Shown here: piece after piece, positions 50,864-60,081 of the stretch
How positions within the stretch are numbered: the first letter of the stretch is position 1
Layout: each line of letters starts with the position of its first letter
Assembly (NCBI GenBank): GCA_028279405.1
Contig: JANQNU010000015.1
Location: 1-64,000 of the forward strand
Reading direction: 5' to 3'
DNA from: Phycisphaerae bacterium
Lineage (GTDB): Bacteria; Planctomycetota; Phycisphaerae; UBA1845; Fen-1342
Length of the DNA stretch: 64,000 nt
The notes under the pieces: generated by a model
Seen by the model: only the letters and a program-made list of their open reading frames with translations
Told to the model about the DNA's origin: nothing
Databases searched by the model: none
Made by a program: the position numbers and the translations under genes

Positions 50864-52294
50864 ATGATGCGAAGAACGATTTTGCTCCTTTCGTGCTGGA
50901 GTGTGGGGTTCCTCGCGGCCGCTGCGCAGGCGCAACCGGACAACGAAGCGCCCCCGCAGATTGCGGACATTACGTGGCAGCGTGTGCCGTTCGATCAGGT
51001 TGTGGCCATTGCCTTTGATCCAGCTACGGACGTTGCGGAAGAAGGGGATACGCTGATCGCGACGTTGCTGATCACGGATCCGGACTGGGGTCCGCTGGTC
51101 GAGGATCCCGAGGGTATCCTTTATCGCGTAGAGATCGGGGATGCGGGCTCGGCTGCGTTTCCGTCGCCGGAACCGCCGCCTTTCACCGGACCTAACGTGA
51201 CATTCCCGGGTTTCGTGCCCGAGGAAGCGATCGCGCCTCCGGCGAATGCCTCCGACTTGATGTTGGGGCTCGCATTCACGGTTCCGGAGTTTGTCGGGCG
51301 AAATCAGGGGCGTTTGCGTGGCCTGCTGAATTTCGACGTTCGGTATTCGTTTACGTTTGAGGTAGTGAACGACGAGCCGGATGAGGGTGTCCCCGTTTTT
51401 GGAACCGCCATCGAGTTTATCAGCGTCATCGAGAATCCGGCTTTCCGCGGTCCCAATCCGCGTGCGTTTGCGGATGCCGGCGGCGATCAGGTTGTTGTCG
51501 CCGGTTCGATCGTGACGCTGGATGGCAGCCAGACGTTCGACGGGTTTAACATCGGTTTTGACCCGAATGATCCGAATGTTTTTGAGAAGGACGACATTAC
51601 CTTTACCTGGGAGTGGCTCTCCGGTCCGACGCGCGTCGACCCGTCGATTCCCGATCCGGAAGATTTCCCCGAGATCGCTCAGGTAACGTTGACGCAGGTT
51701 GGCACGTACGTCTATCGGTTGCTGGCGGACGACAACGCCAACCCGGAGCCGACGTCGGACACGGTTTTGATTGAAGTGGTCTCGTCGATTCCGGAGAACG
51801 ATGCTCCGCGGGCGGCGATCACCAGCCCCACCACGACGATCGTCGTGGGCGACATCATCCGTCTCGACGGAACGGGTTCGACGGATCCAAACGGTGATCC
51901 GCTTTCGTTCCGCTGGATCCAGACGGATGAAGTGGGGCAGTTGCTGGCGGTGGACCTGGCGCGCGAGATCTTCCAGCCTTTGGGCGGGATCGAATCGCCG
52001 GTGTCGCAGTGGCAGGCGGTCACGGCTGGTGAGTTCTTCTTCCGGCTGCTGGTCGACGACGGCCAGTTGAGCGACACCGCGACCGTCGTTGTTCAGGTGG
52101 TCGAGGCCAGTGGCTCGTCGATCGATGCTGGCGGCGGAAACGCTCAGGCCCGCGACGACGGTTCGGACGCCAACGCCGGCAATGATGAGACCGGTGCGGA
52201 TGCCCCGGCTCCTGCGGTCGGCTGTGGTGCTGGGCTTGGACCGGCACTTCTCGCACCGATGGGTCTGTGGTTCATGCGGCGGAGGCGCCCGTAG
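50864..52294 (+). CDS. Secreted PKD-like protein with Cys-containing CTERM-type tail
   Basis: This 476-residue exported protein has a signal peptide ending AAAAQA. PKD/Ig-like domains are at about residues 200-310 (RAFADAGGDQVVVAGSIVTL) and 315-425 (DGTGSTDPNGDPLSFRWIQT; FFFRLLVDDGQLSDTATVVV). A Gly/Asp/Asn-rich linker leads to the C-terminus VGCGAGLGPALLAPMGLWFM followed by RRRR. A small-residue/Cys motif, a membrane helix and a basic cluster form a sorting signal like MYXO-CTERM or related types. The start is one of two adjacent ATG codons, with GAGGAT upstream. It is the last gene of the surface-protein run. Confidence 0.8.
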   Translation: MMRRTILLLSCWSVGFLAAAAQAQPDNEAPPQIADITWQRVPFDQVVAIAFDPATDVAEEGDTLIATLLITDPDWGPLVEDPEGILYRVEIGDAGSAAFPSPEPPPFTGPNVTFPGFVPEEAIAPPANASDLMLGLAFTVPEFVGRNQGRLRGLLNFDVRYSFTFEVVNDEPDEGVPVFGTAIEFISVIENPAFRGPNPRAFADAGGDQVVVAGSIVTLDGSQTFDGFNIGFDPNDPNVFEKDDITFTWEWLSGPTRVDPSIPDPEDFPEIAQVTLTQVGTYVYRLLADDNANPEPTSDTVLIEVVSSIPENDAPRAAITSPTTTIVVGDIIRLDGTGSTDPNGDPLSFRWIQTDEVGQLLAVDLAREIFQPLGGIESPVSQWQAVTAGEFFFRLLVDDGQLSDTATVVVQVVEASGSSIDAGGGNAQARDDGSDANAGNDETGADAPAPAVGCGAGLGPALLAPMGLWFMRRRRP

Positions 52295-52516
52295 CGCGAC
52301 AATGCGGTCGCATGGCGGCCTGGTGCGGAAAAAACAGGAGTACGATCGGCCCGTGTGGATCTCCCGCGCGGGCCGTTTTCATACGGTCGGCGAGCGGCTG
52401 GTTTCGACGTATCCAGTCGACGGGCGGGTTGTTGGTGACCTTCTTCGAATCCGGTTGGACGCGCTTGCCTGACGCGGCGGGATCGATGATGCTGGGCCGT
52501 TACGAAGGAGGTGATG

Positions 52517-53422
52517 GTGCAGGACCGTGGACACTTGATGACCGAGTTGCGGAATGAGAAGTCGCGACGGATCGACCGGATGTCGATCGGCGAGGCGGTC
52601 GCGATGATCACCGCGGAGGACGCGACCGTTCCGGCAGCGGTGTCTGCGGCGCACCCGGAGATTTGTCGAGCGATTGACCTGGTGACGTCGGCGTTCGAGG
52701 CTGGTGGACGTCTGATCTACGTCGGCGCGGGCACTAGTGGGCGGCTCGGCGTGCTGGATGCGTCAGAGTGTCCGCCGACATTCCTTTCGGACCCGCGGAT
52801 GGTGCAGGGCGTGATCGCCGGCGGCTGGGAGGCGCTACGCAAAGCGGTGGAGGGGGCTGAGGACCTTCCCGAGGATGGTGCGCGGGCAATTGATGAGCAC
52901 GCGGTCGGCCCGGCTGACGTCGTTTTCGGTATTGCGACGGGAGGCACGACCCCGTTCGTGCACGGTGCGTTGGCGCGTGCCCGAGAGTGCGGTGCGAAGA
53001 CGGTGTTCTTCGCTTGCGTGCGCAAGGAGGATGTTCCGGACGACGCGGACGTCTCGATTCGCGTCCTGGTCGGTCCGGAGGTCATCACCGGAAGTACCCG
53101 CATGAAAGCCGGCACGGCAACCAAGCTGGTTCTGAACATGGTGACGACGATCAGCATGGTGCGGATCGGCAAGGTGTACGAGAACCTGATGGTGGACGTG
53201 AACACGCGTGCCAATCGAAAGCTCGTGGATCGTGGTGAGCGGATTCTGATGACATTGACGGGCCTGGAGCGTTCCGTGGCCGGGCAGCTGTTAGAAGCGG
53301 CTGAAGGGCAGGTGAAGACGGCGCTCGTGATGCACGAGAAGCAGGTGGGACGATCGGACGCTGAGGCGCTGTTGCGTTCTCATCATGGCCAGCTGGCGCA
53401 GATCCTCGGGCGGCCGGCGTGA
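52517..53422 (+). CDS. murQ: N-acetylmuramic acid 6-phosphate etherase
   Basis: This 301-residue enzyme splits MurNAc-6-phosphate into GlcNAc-6-phosphate and D-lactate in peptidoglycan recycling. SIS-domain hallmarks are GGRLIYVGAGTSGRLGVLDA with ECPPTF, GIATGGTTPFVHGAL, and GSTRMKAGTATKLVLNMVTT; NTRANRKLVDRGERIL is typical of MurQ. An extended Shine-Dalgarno sequence (aaggaggtgat, 52505-52515) sits directly before the start. This favours GTG 52517, although GTG 52511 and ATG 52514 are in frame. The symporter start overlaps the stop (TGATG). Confidence 0.93.
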   Translation: MQDRGHLMTELRNEKSRRIDRMSIGEAVAMITAEDATVPAAVSAAHPEICRAIDLVTSAFEAGGRLIYVGAGTSGRLGVLDASECPPTFLSDPRMVQGVIAGGWEALRKAVEGAEDLPEDGARAIDEHAVGPADVVFGIATGGTTPFVHGALARARECGAKTVFFACVRKEDVPDDADVSIRVLVGPEVITGSTRMKAGTATKLVLNMVTTISMVRIGKVYENLMVDVNTRANRKLVDRGERILMTLTGLERSVAGQLLEAAEGQVKTALVMHEKQVGRSDAEALLRSHHGQLAQILGRPA

Positions 53423-55233
53423 TGGCGCTGGCGGCGGGCTCGCTCAGTAGCCATTTTACGACGCTCGATTGGGTGATCGTGGGCGCTTACCTGGCGCTGA
53501 CCACTGTGATCGGCGCGACGTTGGCGGGCAAGCAGGCAACGATTCGCGACTTTTTCCTCGGAGGGCGCAAGCTCCCGTGGTTCGCGGTGTCGGGTTCGAT
53601 CATCGCCACCGAGATCAGTGCGCTGACGTTCATTAGCGTGCCGTCCGTGGTCTTCCGGCCGGGGGGCAACTTCACCTACTTGCAGCTTGGCGTCTTCGGA
53701 TCGTTTTTTGCCCGGCTGATCGTCGGTTATGTGCTCGTTCCGCAGTACTACAAGCGCGAGATCTACAGCCCGTACGACTACATGGGCCATCGGCTCGGGG
53801 CCGGCGTTCGGCCGATGACGACCGTACTGTTCGCGCTGTCGAGCTTGCTGGCCCAATCGGCACGCGTCTATCTGACAGCCGAGGTGTTGCTGGTCGTGAT
53901 GCACGACCAGCTGACCGGGCTGAGCAGCCAGTTCGGTCTCAACCCGCTGGCGTGGGCGATCGTATTGATCGGGCTGGTATCGGTGACCTGGACGCTAATC
54001 GGCGGTATCTCGACGGTCATCTGGACGGACCTGATGCTGTTCATCGTGTTTCTGCTCGGCGCTGGGATCGCGCTCGTGACGGTGATCCTGTCGCTCGATC
54101 AGGGAGTTGCCGACTTCGTCCGAATGGGCTGGCAGGCGAAGGACAGCGGGCCGTGGGGTAAGTTCACTTTCTTTGACTTCGACGCCGACCCTCGCCGGGC
54201 GTACACCATCTGGACGGCTGTGATTGCCAGCACGTGGGGCGGGCTGGGGGCTTACGGTACGGACCAGTTGCTGGCGCAGCGGATCTTCTGCTGCCGGGGC
54301 GAGCGACAGGCGCGGTGGGCGATCATCAGCAGTGCGGTTGGGCAGGTCGTGACCGCCACGGTCATGCTTGTCGGCGTCGGTTTGTACGCCTACTACCGCC
54401 AGCGTCCGTTGACCGGCGAGGCGGCCGAGGTTGTCGCCGCCAACACGGACCGTGTTTTTCCGGTTTTCATCGTGCAGGAGATCAAGCCCGGCTGGACGGG
54501 TTTGATCATTGCGGGCGTATTTGCCGCGGCGATCTCCAGCATGACCAGCATTCTGGCAGCGTTGAGCCAGACGGTGATGAGTGCGTTCTATGCACCGGTA
54601 GCGCGGCTGCTCGGCCGCAGTGGCGACCCGAGCGACGACGGGAGCGGGGGCCAGTCGGTGCTGCTCGGACGCGTGCTGGTCGTCTTCTGGGGCGTCGTCA
54701 TGTGTTTCATGGCGTACGTGGCGTCCGAAATCAAGGAGCAGTACAAGTCGATCCTGGACCTTGGCCTCGCGATGGCGGGGATCGCCGGCGGAGCGCTGTT
54801 GGCCGGGTTCGCGCTTTCGTTCCTGCCGTTACGGATTGACGGACGCGGCTTCCTCTATTCCGGACCGTTGTCTGTACTCTGTGTGTTCGCGCTCATCTGG
54901 CATGAACAGTGGGCGTTTCAAACCTGCACGATCCTGGCGATCGTGCTCATTCTCTGCTGGGTTGGACATCTACTGCTCGGTGGAGGTGCGGCACCCGCGG
55001 TAGACGATGGATCGCGCAACGGGATCCGGTCGGGCATTCAGACGTTGCTGTTGCTCGTGGGGATCGGCCTGATGTTTGCGATCCAGAAGTACGGTTATTG
55101 GGATGGCGCGCCTGGTGGCGACGGAGAGCCGGCCAAGGAGACGATCGCTTGGCCGTGGTACATTCCGATCGGCAGCACGATCGCGTTCCTGTGGGGCTAC
55201 TGGCTGGCGCGGCCGGCACGCCGCCCGGTTTGA
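53422..55233 (+). CDS. Sodium:solute symporter (SSS family)
   Basis: This 603-residue inner-membrane transporter has about 13 hydrophobic helices. The family signatures are FFLGGRKLPWFAVSGSIIAT with EISALTFI, then GGISTVIWTDLMLFIVFLLG, QLLAQRIFCCRGERQARWAI (the DQ/NQQxxQR region) and FAAAISSMTSILAALSQTVM. The substrate is not predictable from sequence. Overlap with murQ suggests an amino sugar or a muropeptide-derived sugar, which is inference. The glycosyltransferase gene follows after 14 bp. Confidence 0.87.
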   Translation: MALAAGSLSSHFTTLDWVIVGAYLALTTVIGATLAGKQATIRDFFLGGRKLPWFAVSGSIIATEISALTFISVPSVVFRPGGNFTYLQLGVFGSFFARLIVGYVLVPQYYKREIYSPYDYMGHRLGAGVRPMTTVLFALSSLLAQSARVYLTAEVLLVVMHDQLTGLSSQFGLNPLAWAIVLIGLVSVTWTLIGGISTVIWTDLMLFIVFLLGAGIALVTVILSLDQGVADFVRMGWQAKDSGPWGKFTFFDFDADPRRAYTIWTAVIASTWGGLGAYGTDQLLAQRIFCCRGERQARWAIISSAVGQVVTATVMLVGVGLYAYYRQRPLTGEAAEVVAANTDRVFPVFIVQEIKPGWTGLIIAGVFAAAISSMTSILAALSQTVMSAFYAPVARLLGRSGDPSDDGSGGQSVLLGRVLVVFWGVVMCFMAYVASEIKEQYKSILDLGLAMAGIAGGALLAGFALSFLPLRIDGRGFLYSGPLSVLCVFALIWHEQWAFQTCTILAIVLILCWVGHLLLGGGAAPAVDDGSRNGIRSGIQTLLLLVGIGLMFAIQKYGYWDGAPGGDGEPAKETIAWPWYIPIGSTIAFLWGYWLARPARRPV

Positions 55234-55247
55234 CGGCGGAGACGATC

Positions 55248-56639
55248 ATGACGGAGCGATCGGCGACGCCGAGTGACCCGACGCGTGACGTGTCGAAGCC
55301 CGGACCCCGATACGAGAAATGGCTGATTCTGGCGATCCTGGCGCTGGCCCTGGCGCTGCGGCTCGGGCACGCGTGCACAGCGGTTGTGACGCCGGCGTCG
55401 GACTTTCTCGGGTACGAGAAGCGGGCGCTGCACTGGCTCGAGGACGGCGAGTTCGGCTGGCCCAACAGCCGGGCCTACCGGACGCCCGGATACCCGGCGT
55501 TTCTCGCAGTGCTGTTCTGGAGCGGAATTCCAGCACGCTTCGCGCACGCGGGGATTGGCGTGGTGTCGGTGCTGTTGCTGTATTGGTGGGTTCGTAAACG
55601 GACGGCGCGCATCGCACCGGCGGCGATCGCGGCACTGCTGCTGGCTTGCTCTCCGACGGCGATTGTGTACACCTCGTTGTCCGCCACCGAGAACCTCGCG
55701 ACCCCGCTCGCGTTGGCGGCGATGTTGCTCGCCAGCAGTACGCGCATCATGGCCCAGGCAGGCGCTGGAATCGTCAGCACCGCGCTCGTGCTCGTGCGAC
55801 CGGCCGGGGTTCTTCTGGTCCCGGGGCTGTTGCTCGCGAGCGTCCTGGCCGGTCGACGAAACTGGGGCCGTTCGCTGGTGCTCCTGATCGCTTTCGGCGC
55901 GTCGCTGGCGCCGTGGTTCTGGTACACGCATCGCAGCGGCCTGGGCATCACGCTCTCGACGGCCGGTCCGGTCAACCTGTGGATGGGAAACGGACCACAT
56001 GCGCGCGACGGGGGCTATCATCGCAAGTGTCAGGACGCACCGACGCGTGATGAGGCGGCGAGTGCCGCCTACTACAAGGAACGCGCGATTGATTGGGTGC
56101 GCGAGAATCCAGGGCGCTACCTGCGGCTTGTCGGCGTGCGGCTTGCACGGCTGATGGGGTTCCGGCCCGACATCTGGGCGGTCTACTACTACTTTGCGAA
56201 TGAGACGACCGATGCGGCGATGCGCCACCGACTGCTCAAGCAACCGGTCGACGATGCGGTGCGCGTCGAGGCGCGCCGGCAGCAGCAGGAGGCCGAACTG
56301 ATTCTGGTCCGTTTTCGCTATCTGTCACGGCCGCTCCTGATGGCGGGTCTGCTGCTGGCGCTGGTCGCACTTCGCCGGCATGCGTGGCTGACGCTGCCAT
56401 ACGGGTCGTACATCCTGGGGATCGCGGCGACGTTCGTGGCTGAGCGATTTCGGGAGCTGACCAACCCGCTGGAATGCGCGCTGATCGCGTTGCTGCTCAG
56501 TGACGTCCTGGTCGGCACGCGAACCCTACCCGGCAACCGGTTGGCCAAGGCGGTTGTCCTGGGGCTGACCGTCCTGGCGAGTTCGATCGTCGTCCGCAAG
56601 GAATGGGACGTTCCCTTCTATCGATTGGTCGTGAACTGA
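55248..56639 (+). CDS. GT-C-type membrane glycosyltransferase (PMT_2/ArnT-like)
   Basis: This 463-residue protein has about ten membrane helices. The first loop has the family pattern FLGYEKRALHWLEDGEFGWP and YRTPGYPAFLAVLFW, typical of dolichyl- or undecaprenyl-phosphate-sugar-dependent enzymes (GT39/GT83-like). The catalytic acid would be in the SDFLGYE segment. The C-terminal region has an Arg-rich loop and FVAERFRELTNPLECALIA. The ATG at 55248 has GGAGA 7 bp upstream; the longer frame overlaps the symporter gene. Likely adds sugar to a lipid or surface glycan; the acceptor is unknown. Confidence 0.77.
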   Translation: MTERSATPSDPTRDVSKPGPRYEKWLILAILALALALRLGHACTAVVTPASDFLGYEKRALHWLEDGEFGWPNSRAYRTPGYPAFLAVLFWSGIPARFAHAGIGVVSVLLLYWWVRKRTARIAPAAIAALLLACSPTAIVYTSLSATENLATPLALAAMLLASSTRIMAQAGAGIVSTALVLVRPAGVLLVPGLLLASVLAGRRNWGRSLVLLIAFGASLAPWFWYTHRSGLGITLSTAGPVNLWMGNGPHARDGGYHRKCQDAPTRDEAASAAYYKERAIDWVRENPGRYLRLVGVRLARLMGFRPDIWAVYYYFANETTDAAMRHRLLKQPVDDAVRVEARRQQQEAELILVRFRYLSRPLLMAGLLLALVALRRHAWLTLPYGSYILGIAATFVAERFRELTNPLECALIALLLSDVLVGTRTLPGNRLAKAVVLGLTVLASSIVVRKEWDVPFYRLVVN

Positions 56640-56705
56640 GCGCTTTGACGGAGTCTACCTGCGAAGGCCCGGATTCCAGACTTCAAGGTGCATCTGGAGG
56701 ATGAG

Positions 56706-58364
56706 ATGAGCGGTGGCGTGTCGCACCGGCCCGGCTGCTGTCGGTTGCGCCGTGCGTTTCTGCTGGTGTGCGGCGTCGGATTCGCGATGGGTTTCGGGGG
56801 CATTCCGTCTCTGGCGGCCGCGGATGCGCCGGCCCCGGAGGACGAGCGCGTCATTTCGGCTGATGTCGTGGTCTACGGCGGCACCTCCGGCGGCGTGATT
56901 GCAGCGGTCAAGGCGCGGCGCATGGGGCGGTCGGCCGTGCTGATCGAGCCCGGTCGGCATCTTGGTGGGATGTCCGCGAGTGGGCTCGGTAACACCGATA
57001 TCGGGAACAAGCAAGCCATCGGCGGCATGGCGCGGGACTTCTACCGACGGGTTGGGAAGCACTACGGGGAGGCCGAGGCCTGGCGCTTCGAGCCCCATGT
57101 GGCCGAAAGCGTGTTCGACGAGTTGGTTCGTCGCGCCGACGTGCGGGTGATCCGCGAGGACGCGCTGGCGCGGGGCCGCGGGGTGCGCAAGAAAGACGCA
57201 ACGATCACCGAGATCCGATTGGTCTCGGGGCTCACGATTCGCGGTCGGATGTTCATCGATGCCAGCTATGAAGGCGACTTGCTCGCGGAGGCGGGCGTGT
57301 CGTACGTGATTGGTCGCGAAGCCAACACAACGTACGCCGAGACGCTCAATGGCGTGCAGGTCCGCCACGCGACCCATCATCAATTCGTCAAGCCGATCGA
57401 CCCATATGTCATTCCGGGGAATCCCGCCAGCGGTTTATTGCCGGGTATCGGTAACGACGGCCCGGGGCGCGAGGGTGTCGGCGATCGGCGGATCCAGGCG
57501 TATTGCTACCGGCTTTGCGCGACGAATGATCCGGCCAATCGACGACCGTGGCCGAAGCCGGCGGACTATGACCCGTTGCTCTACGAGTTGCTGCTCCGCA
57601 ACTTCGAGGCCGGCGACGAGCGGATTCCCTGGCACCCGGTTCCGATGCCGAATCAAAAGACCGACTCCAACAACAACCATGCGGTGTCGACCGACTTCAT
57701 CGGGATGAACTACGCGTATCCCGAGGGTAACGATATCGTTCGGGAGCGGATTCGGGCGGAGCATGAGCGGTATCAGAAGGGTTTGATGTGGACCCTGGCA
57801 AACAATCCGCGCGTGCCGAAGAAGGTGCGGGCGCACTTCCAGGAATGGGGCCTGGCGCGGGACGAGTTCGTGGATAACGACAACTGGCCGCATCAGCTGT
57901 ACGTGCGCGAAGCCAGACGGATGGTATCGTCTTACGTGATGACGCAGGCTGACTGTCAGCACGAGCGGCGGGCAGCGGACGCTGTCGGCCTCGCAGCGTA
58001 CACCATGGACTCGCACAACGTGCAGCGGTATGTCAACGCCGCGGGGTACGTTCGGAACGAGGGTGATGTACAGGTCGGCGGATTCGATCCGTATCCGATT
58101 TCGTATCGAGCGATCGTGCCGCGGGCGAGTGAGTGTACGAACCTGCTGGTTCCGGTGTGCCTGAGCGCTTCTCACATCGCGTATGGCTCGATTCGAATGG
58201 AGCCGGTGTTTATGGTCCTGGGCGAGTCGGCGGCGATCGCGGCCGTGCAGGCGATCGAGGAGCATGTCGGCGTGCAGGCGATCGACTATGGGCGGTTACG
58301 GAAGCGGCTGCTGGCGGACGGAGTCGTTCTGGCTTGGAAGGAGGCGCCCGCGGACGGGCGCTGA
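56706..58364 (+). CDS. Secreted FAD-dependent oxidoreductase (FAD_oxidored family)
   Basis: This 552-residue protein has a signal peptide (RAFLLVCGVGFAMGFGGIPS) followed at once by the dinucleotide-binding fold VVVYGGTSGGVIAAVKARRM and the family motif LIEPGRHLGGMSASGLG. Other conserved blocks are FIDASYEGDLLAEAGVSYVI, IQAYCYRLCATNDPANR and LLVPVCLSASHIAYGSIRME, the usual C-terminal FAD contact. These enzymes are common in planctomycetes beside sugar-handling genes; the substrate is not known. The ATG at 56706 has GGAGG 6 bp upstream. It lies 66 bp after the glycosyltransferase gene. Confidence 0.85.
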   Translation: MSGGVSHRPGCCRLRRAFLLVCGVGFAMGFGGIPSLAAADAPAPEDERVISADVVVYGGTSGGVIAAVKARRMGRSAVLIEPGRHLGGMSASGLGNTDIGNKQAIGGMARDFYRRVGKHYGEAEAWRFEPHVAESVFDELVRRADVRVIREDALARGRGVRKKDATITEIRLVSGLTIRGRMFIDASYEGDLLAEAGVSYVIGREANTTYAETLNGVQVRHATHHQFVKPIDPYVIPGNPASGLLPGIGNDGPGREGVGDRRIQAYCYRLCATNDPANRRPWPKPADYDPLLYELLLRNFEAGDERIPWHPVPMPNQKTDSNNNHAVSTDFIGMNYAYPEGNDIVRERIRAEHERYQKGLMWTLANNPRVPKKVRAHFQEWGLARDEFVDNDNWPHQLYVREARRMVSSYVMTQADCQHERRAADAVGLAAYTMDSHNVQRYVNAAGYVRNEGDVQVGGFDPYPISYRAIVPRASECTNLLVPVCLSASHIAYGSIRMEPVFMVLGESAAIAAVQAIEEHVGVQAIDYGRLRKRLLADGVVLAWKEAPADGR

Positions 58365-58461
58365 GCGTACCGCATGGCACGTCGGCGTGCGGTACTTATA
58401 ATGAGCGTTTCCGTCGGTCGTGCGCCGTCGGTCGTCTACGAGCCCTGTTGCCGAAAGCGTC

Positions 58462-60081
58462 ATGCGCCTCGTTCGAATCTCGCTGGCCACCAAGTACCGC
58501 ATTCTCTTCGGGCTGGCCGTCCTGCTGATCATCGCGGCGGCGTTGTCGTTCCCGTGGTTTTACGTCGAGGCGATGGTGCAGGAACCGCCGTTTCGGGAGG
58601 CGAAGCGCGCTGCGGACGACTATTTCCAGCATGTCCTGGCGCTCCCGGACGCGCAGCCGCCGGCTGCCCACGAAGACCTCTACTCGGATGAGCGACAGAC
58701 GACGGGCAGGCCCCGGTTCGTGCGGTATACGTTTGACGCGGACGACCCGCACTCCATGCTGGTCGCTGGGCCGGAGGATCCGTTCATCGCGCGGTCGTTG
58801 ATCGACTTTGCTCGGCGGCACGATCGCGACACGCGATACCGGTTGATCGAGGATGAGGATGAGGATGAGGACGGGAACAAGGGTACGCTGCGTTTTCACT
58901 ACGCGCGCGCTGTTCGGGTCACCAAGAGTTGTCTGACGTGTCATAGTGAGGGGAGTGCCGGCCGGCCGTTTCGCGAGAATCAGTTGGCGGGGATCATCAC
59001 CTTGTCGCTGCCGGCGGAGCGAATGCGACGAGCGTTGGTGTTCAACCGGGCGGTGTTGATCGCCGCGGGCGCGTTGGCCGGCATTCTGGCGATTCTCGTG
59101 TTTTACCTCATTACGCAGCGGTACATCCTGTCGCCGATCCATGAGTTGCGGTCGGTCGCGATGCGCGTCGCGGATGGTGACCTGGGTGTTCGGTCGACGC
59201 TCGAGACCGGCGACGAGTTCGAGCAGCTCTCGGATACTTTGAACGTGATGCTCGAGCGACTGCGGATTCAGCAGGATGAGTTGCGGAATGCGAACCGTCT
59301 GTTGGACGAGAAGCTGGGTCAGATGGCCGAGAGCAACGTTGCGTTGTACGAGGCGAATCGGATCAAGAGCGATTTCCTGGCGAATGTCTCGCACGAGCTG
59401 CGGACGCCGTTGACGAGCATTATTGGATTTGCGGAGCTGTTGCGCGAATCGCCGCCGGACGAGCGGGCAAAGGTCGAGCGGTTTTCGGAGAACATTCTGA
59501 TCTCCGGGCGAATTCTGCTGGAGATTATCAACGACCTGCTGGATCTCGCGAAGATTGAGGCCGGGAAAGTCGAGCTACACATCGAGCCGGTCGATATCGG
59601 CGAGCTGTGCGCAACGCTGATCGACTTTACGCGCCCGTTGGCGGATCAGAAGATGTTGCGGCACGAGTTTCGGGTGCAAGGTACGCTGCCAACGCCGACG
59701 ACCGATCGCGGCAAGCTGCGGCAAATCCTTTTCAATCTGCTCTCCAATGCCATCAAGTTCACGCCGACACATGGCCGTGTCGTGATGACGGCGGAGCCCG
59801 GACCGGACGGTGGCGTGCGGATCGCGGTCCAGGACAACGGGCCGGGTATCGCATCCGAAGCGCAGCAGATGATCTTCGAGAAGTTTCGGCAGATGGATCA
59901 GTCGAAGACGCGTGAGCAGGGCGGCACCGGGCTCGGACTCGCGATCGCGCGCGAGCTGACGACGATGCTTGGCGGCGAGATCGGGGTCATCAGCGCCCCG
60001 AACGAAGGAGCGACTTTCTGGGTCACGCTGCCCGCCAGCGCGCCGCGCGAGTCTGAACGGCCTGCTGTTTCGCTGGTGTAA
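58462..60081 (+). CDS. Haem-sensor (DUF3365-like) histidine kinase
   Basis: This 539-residue membrane kinase has helices near residues 13-30 and 195-215 flanking an extracytoplasmic domain that carries a c-type haem motif, CLTCH (Cys157, Cys160, His161), as in DUF3365/Tll0287 sensors. A HAMP domain follows (ITQRYILSPIHELRSVAMRV), then HisKA with NVSHELRTPLTS (phospho-acceptor His311), and HATPase_c with N, G1 and G2 boxes (LFNLLSNAIKF, DNGPGIA, GGTGLGLAIA). It probably senses redox state or a gas ligand. No response regulator is adjacent. ATG 58462 starts just before the first helix. The stop overlaps the methyltransferase start (TAATG). Confidence 0.88.
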   Translation: MRLVRISLATKYRILFGLAVLLIIAAALSFPWFYVEAMVQEPPFREAKRAADDYFQHVLALPDAQPPAAHEDLYSDERQTTGRPRFVRYTFDADDPHSMLVAGPEDPFIARSLIDFARRHDRDTRYRLIEDEDEDEDGNKGTLRFHYARAVRVTKSCLTCHSEGSAGRPFRENQLAGIITLSLPAERMRRALVFNRAVLIAAGALAGILAILVFYLITQRYILSPIHELRSVAMRVADGDLGVRSTLETGDEFEQLSDTLNVMLERLRIQQDELRNANRLLDEKLGQMAESNVALYEANRIKSDFLANVSHELRTPLTSIIGFAELLRESPPDERAKVERFSENILISGRILLEIINDLLDLAKIEAGKVELHIEPVDIGELCATLIDFTRPLADQKMLRHEFRVQGTLPTPTTDRGKLRQILFNLLSNAIKFTPTHGRVVMTAEPGPDGGVRIAVQDNGPGIASEAQQMIFEKFRQMDQSKTREQGGTGLGLAIARELTTMLGGEIGVISAPNEGATFWVTLPASAPRESERPAVSLV

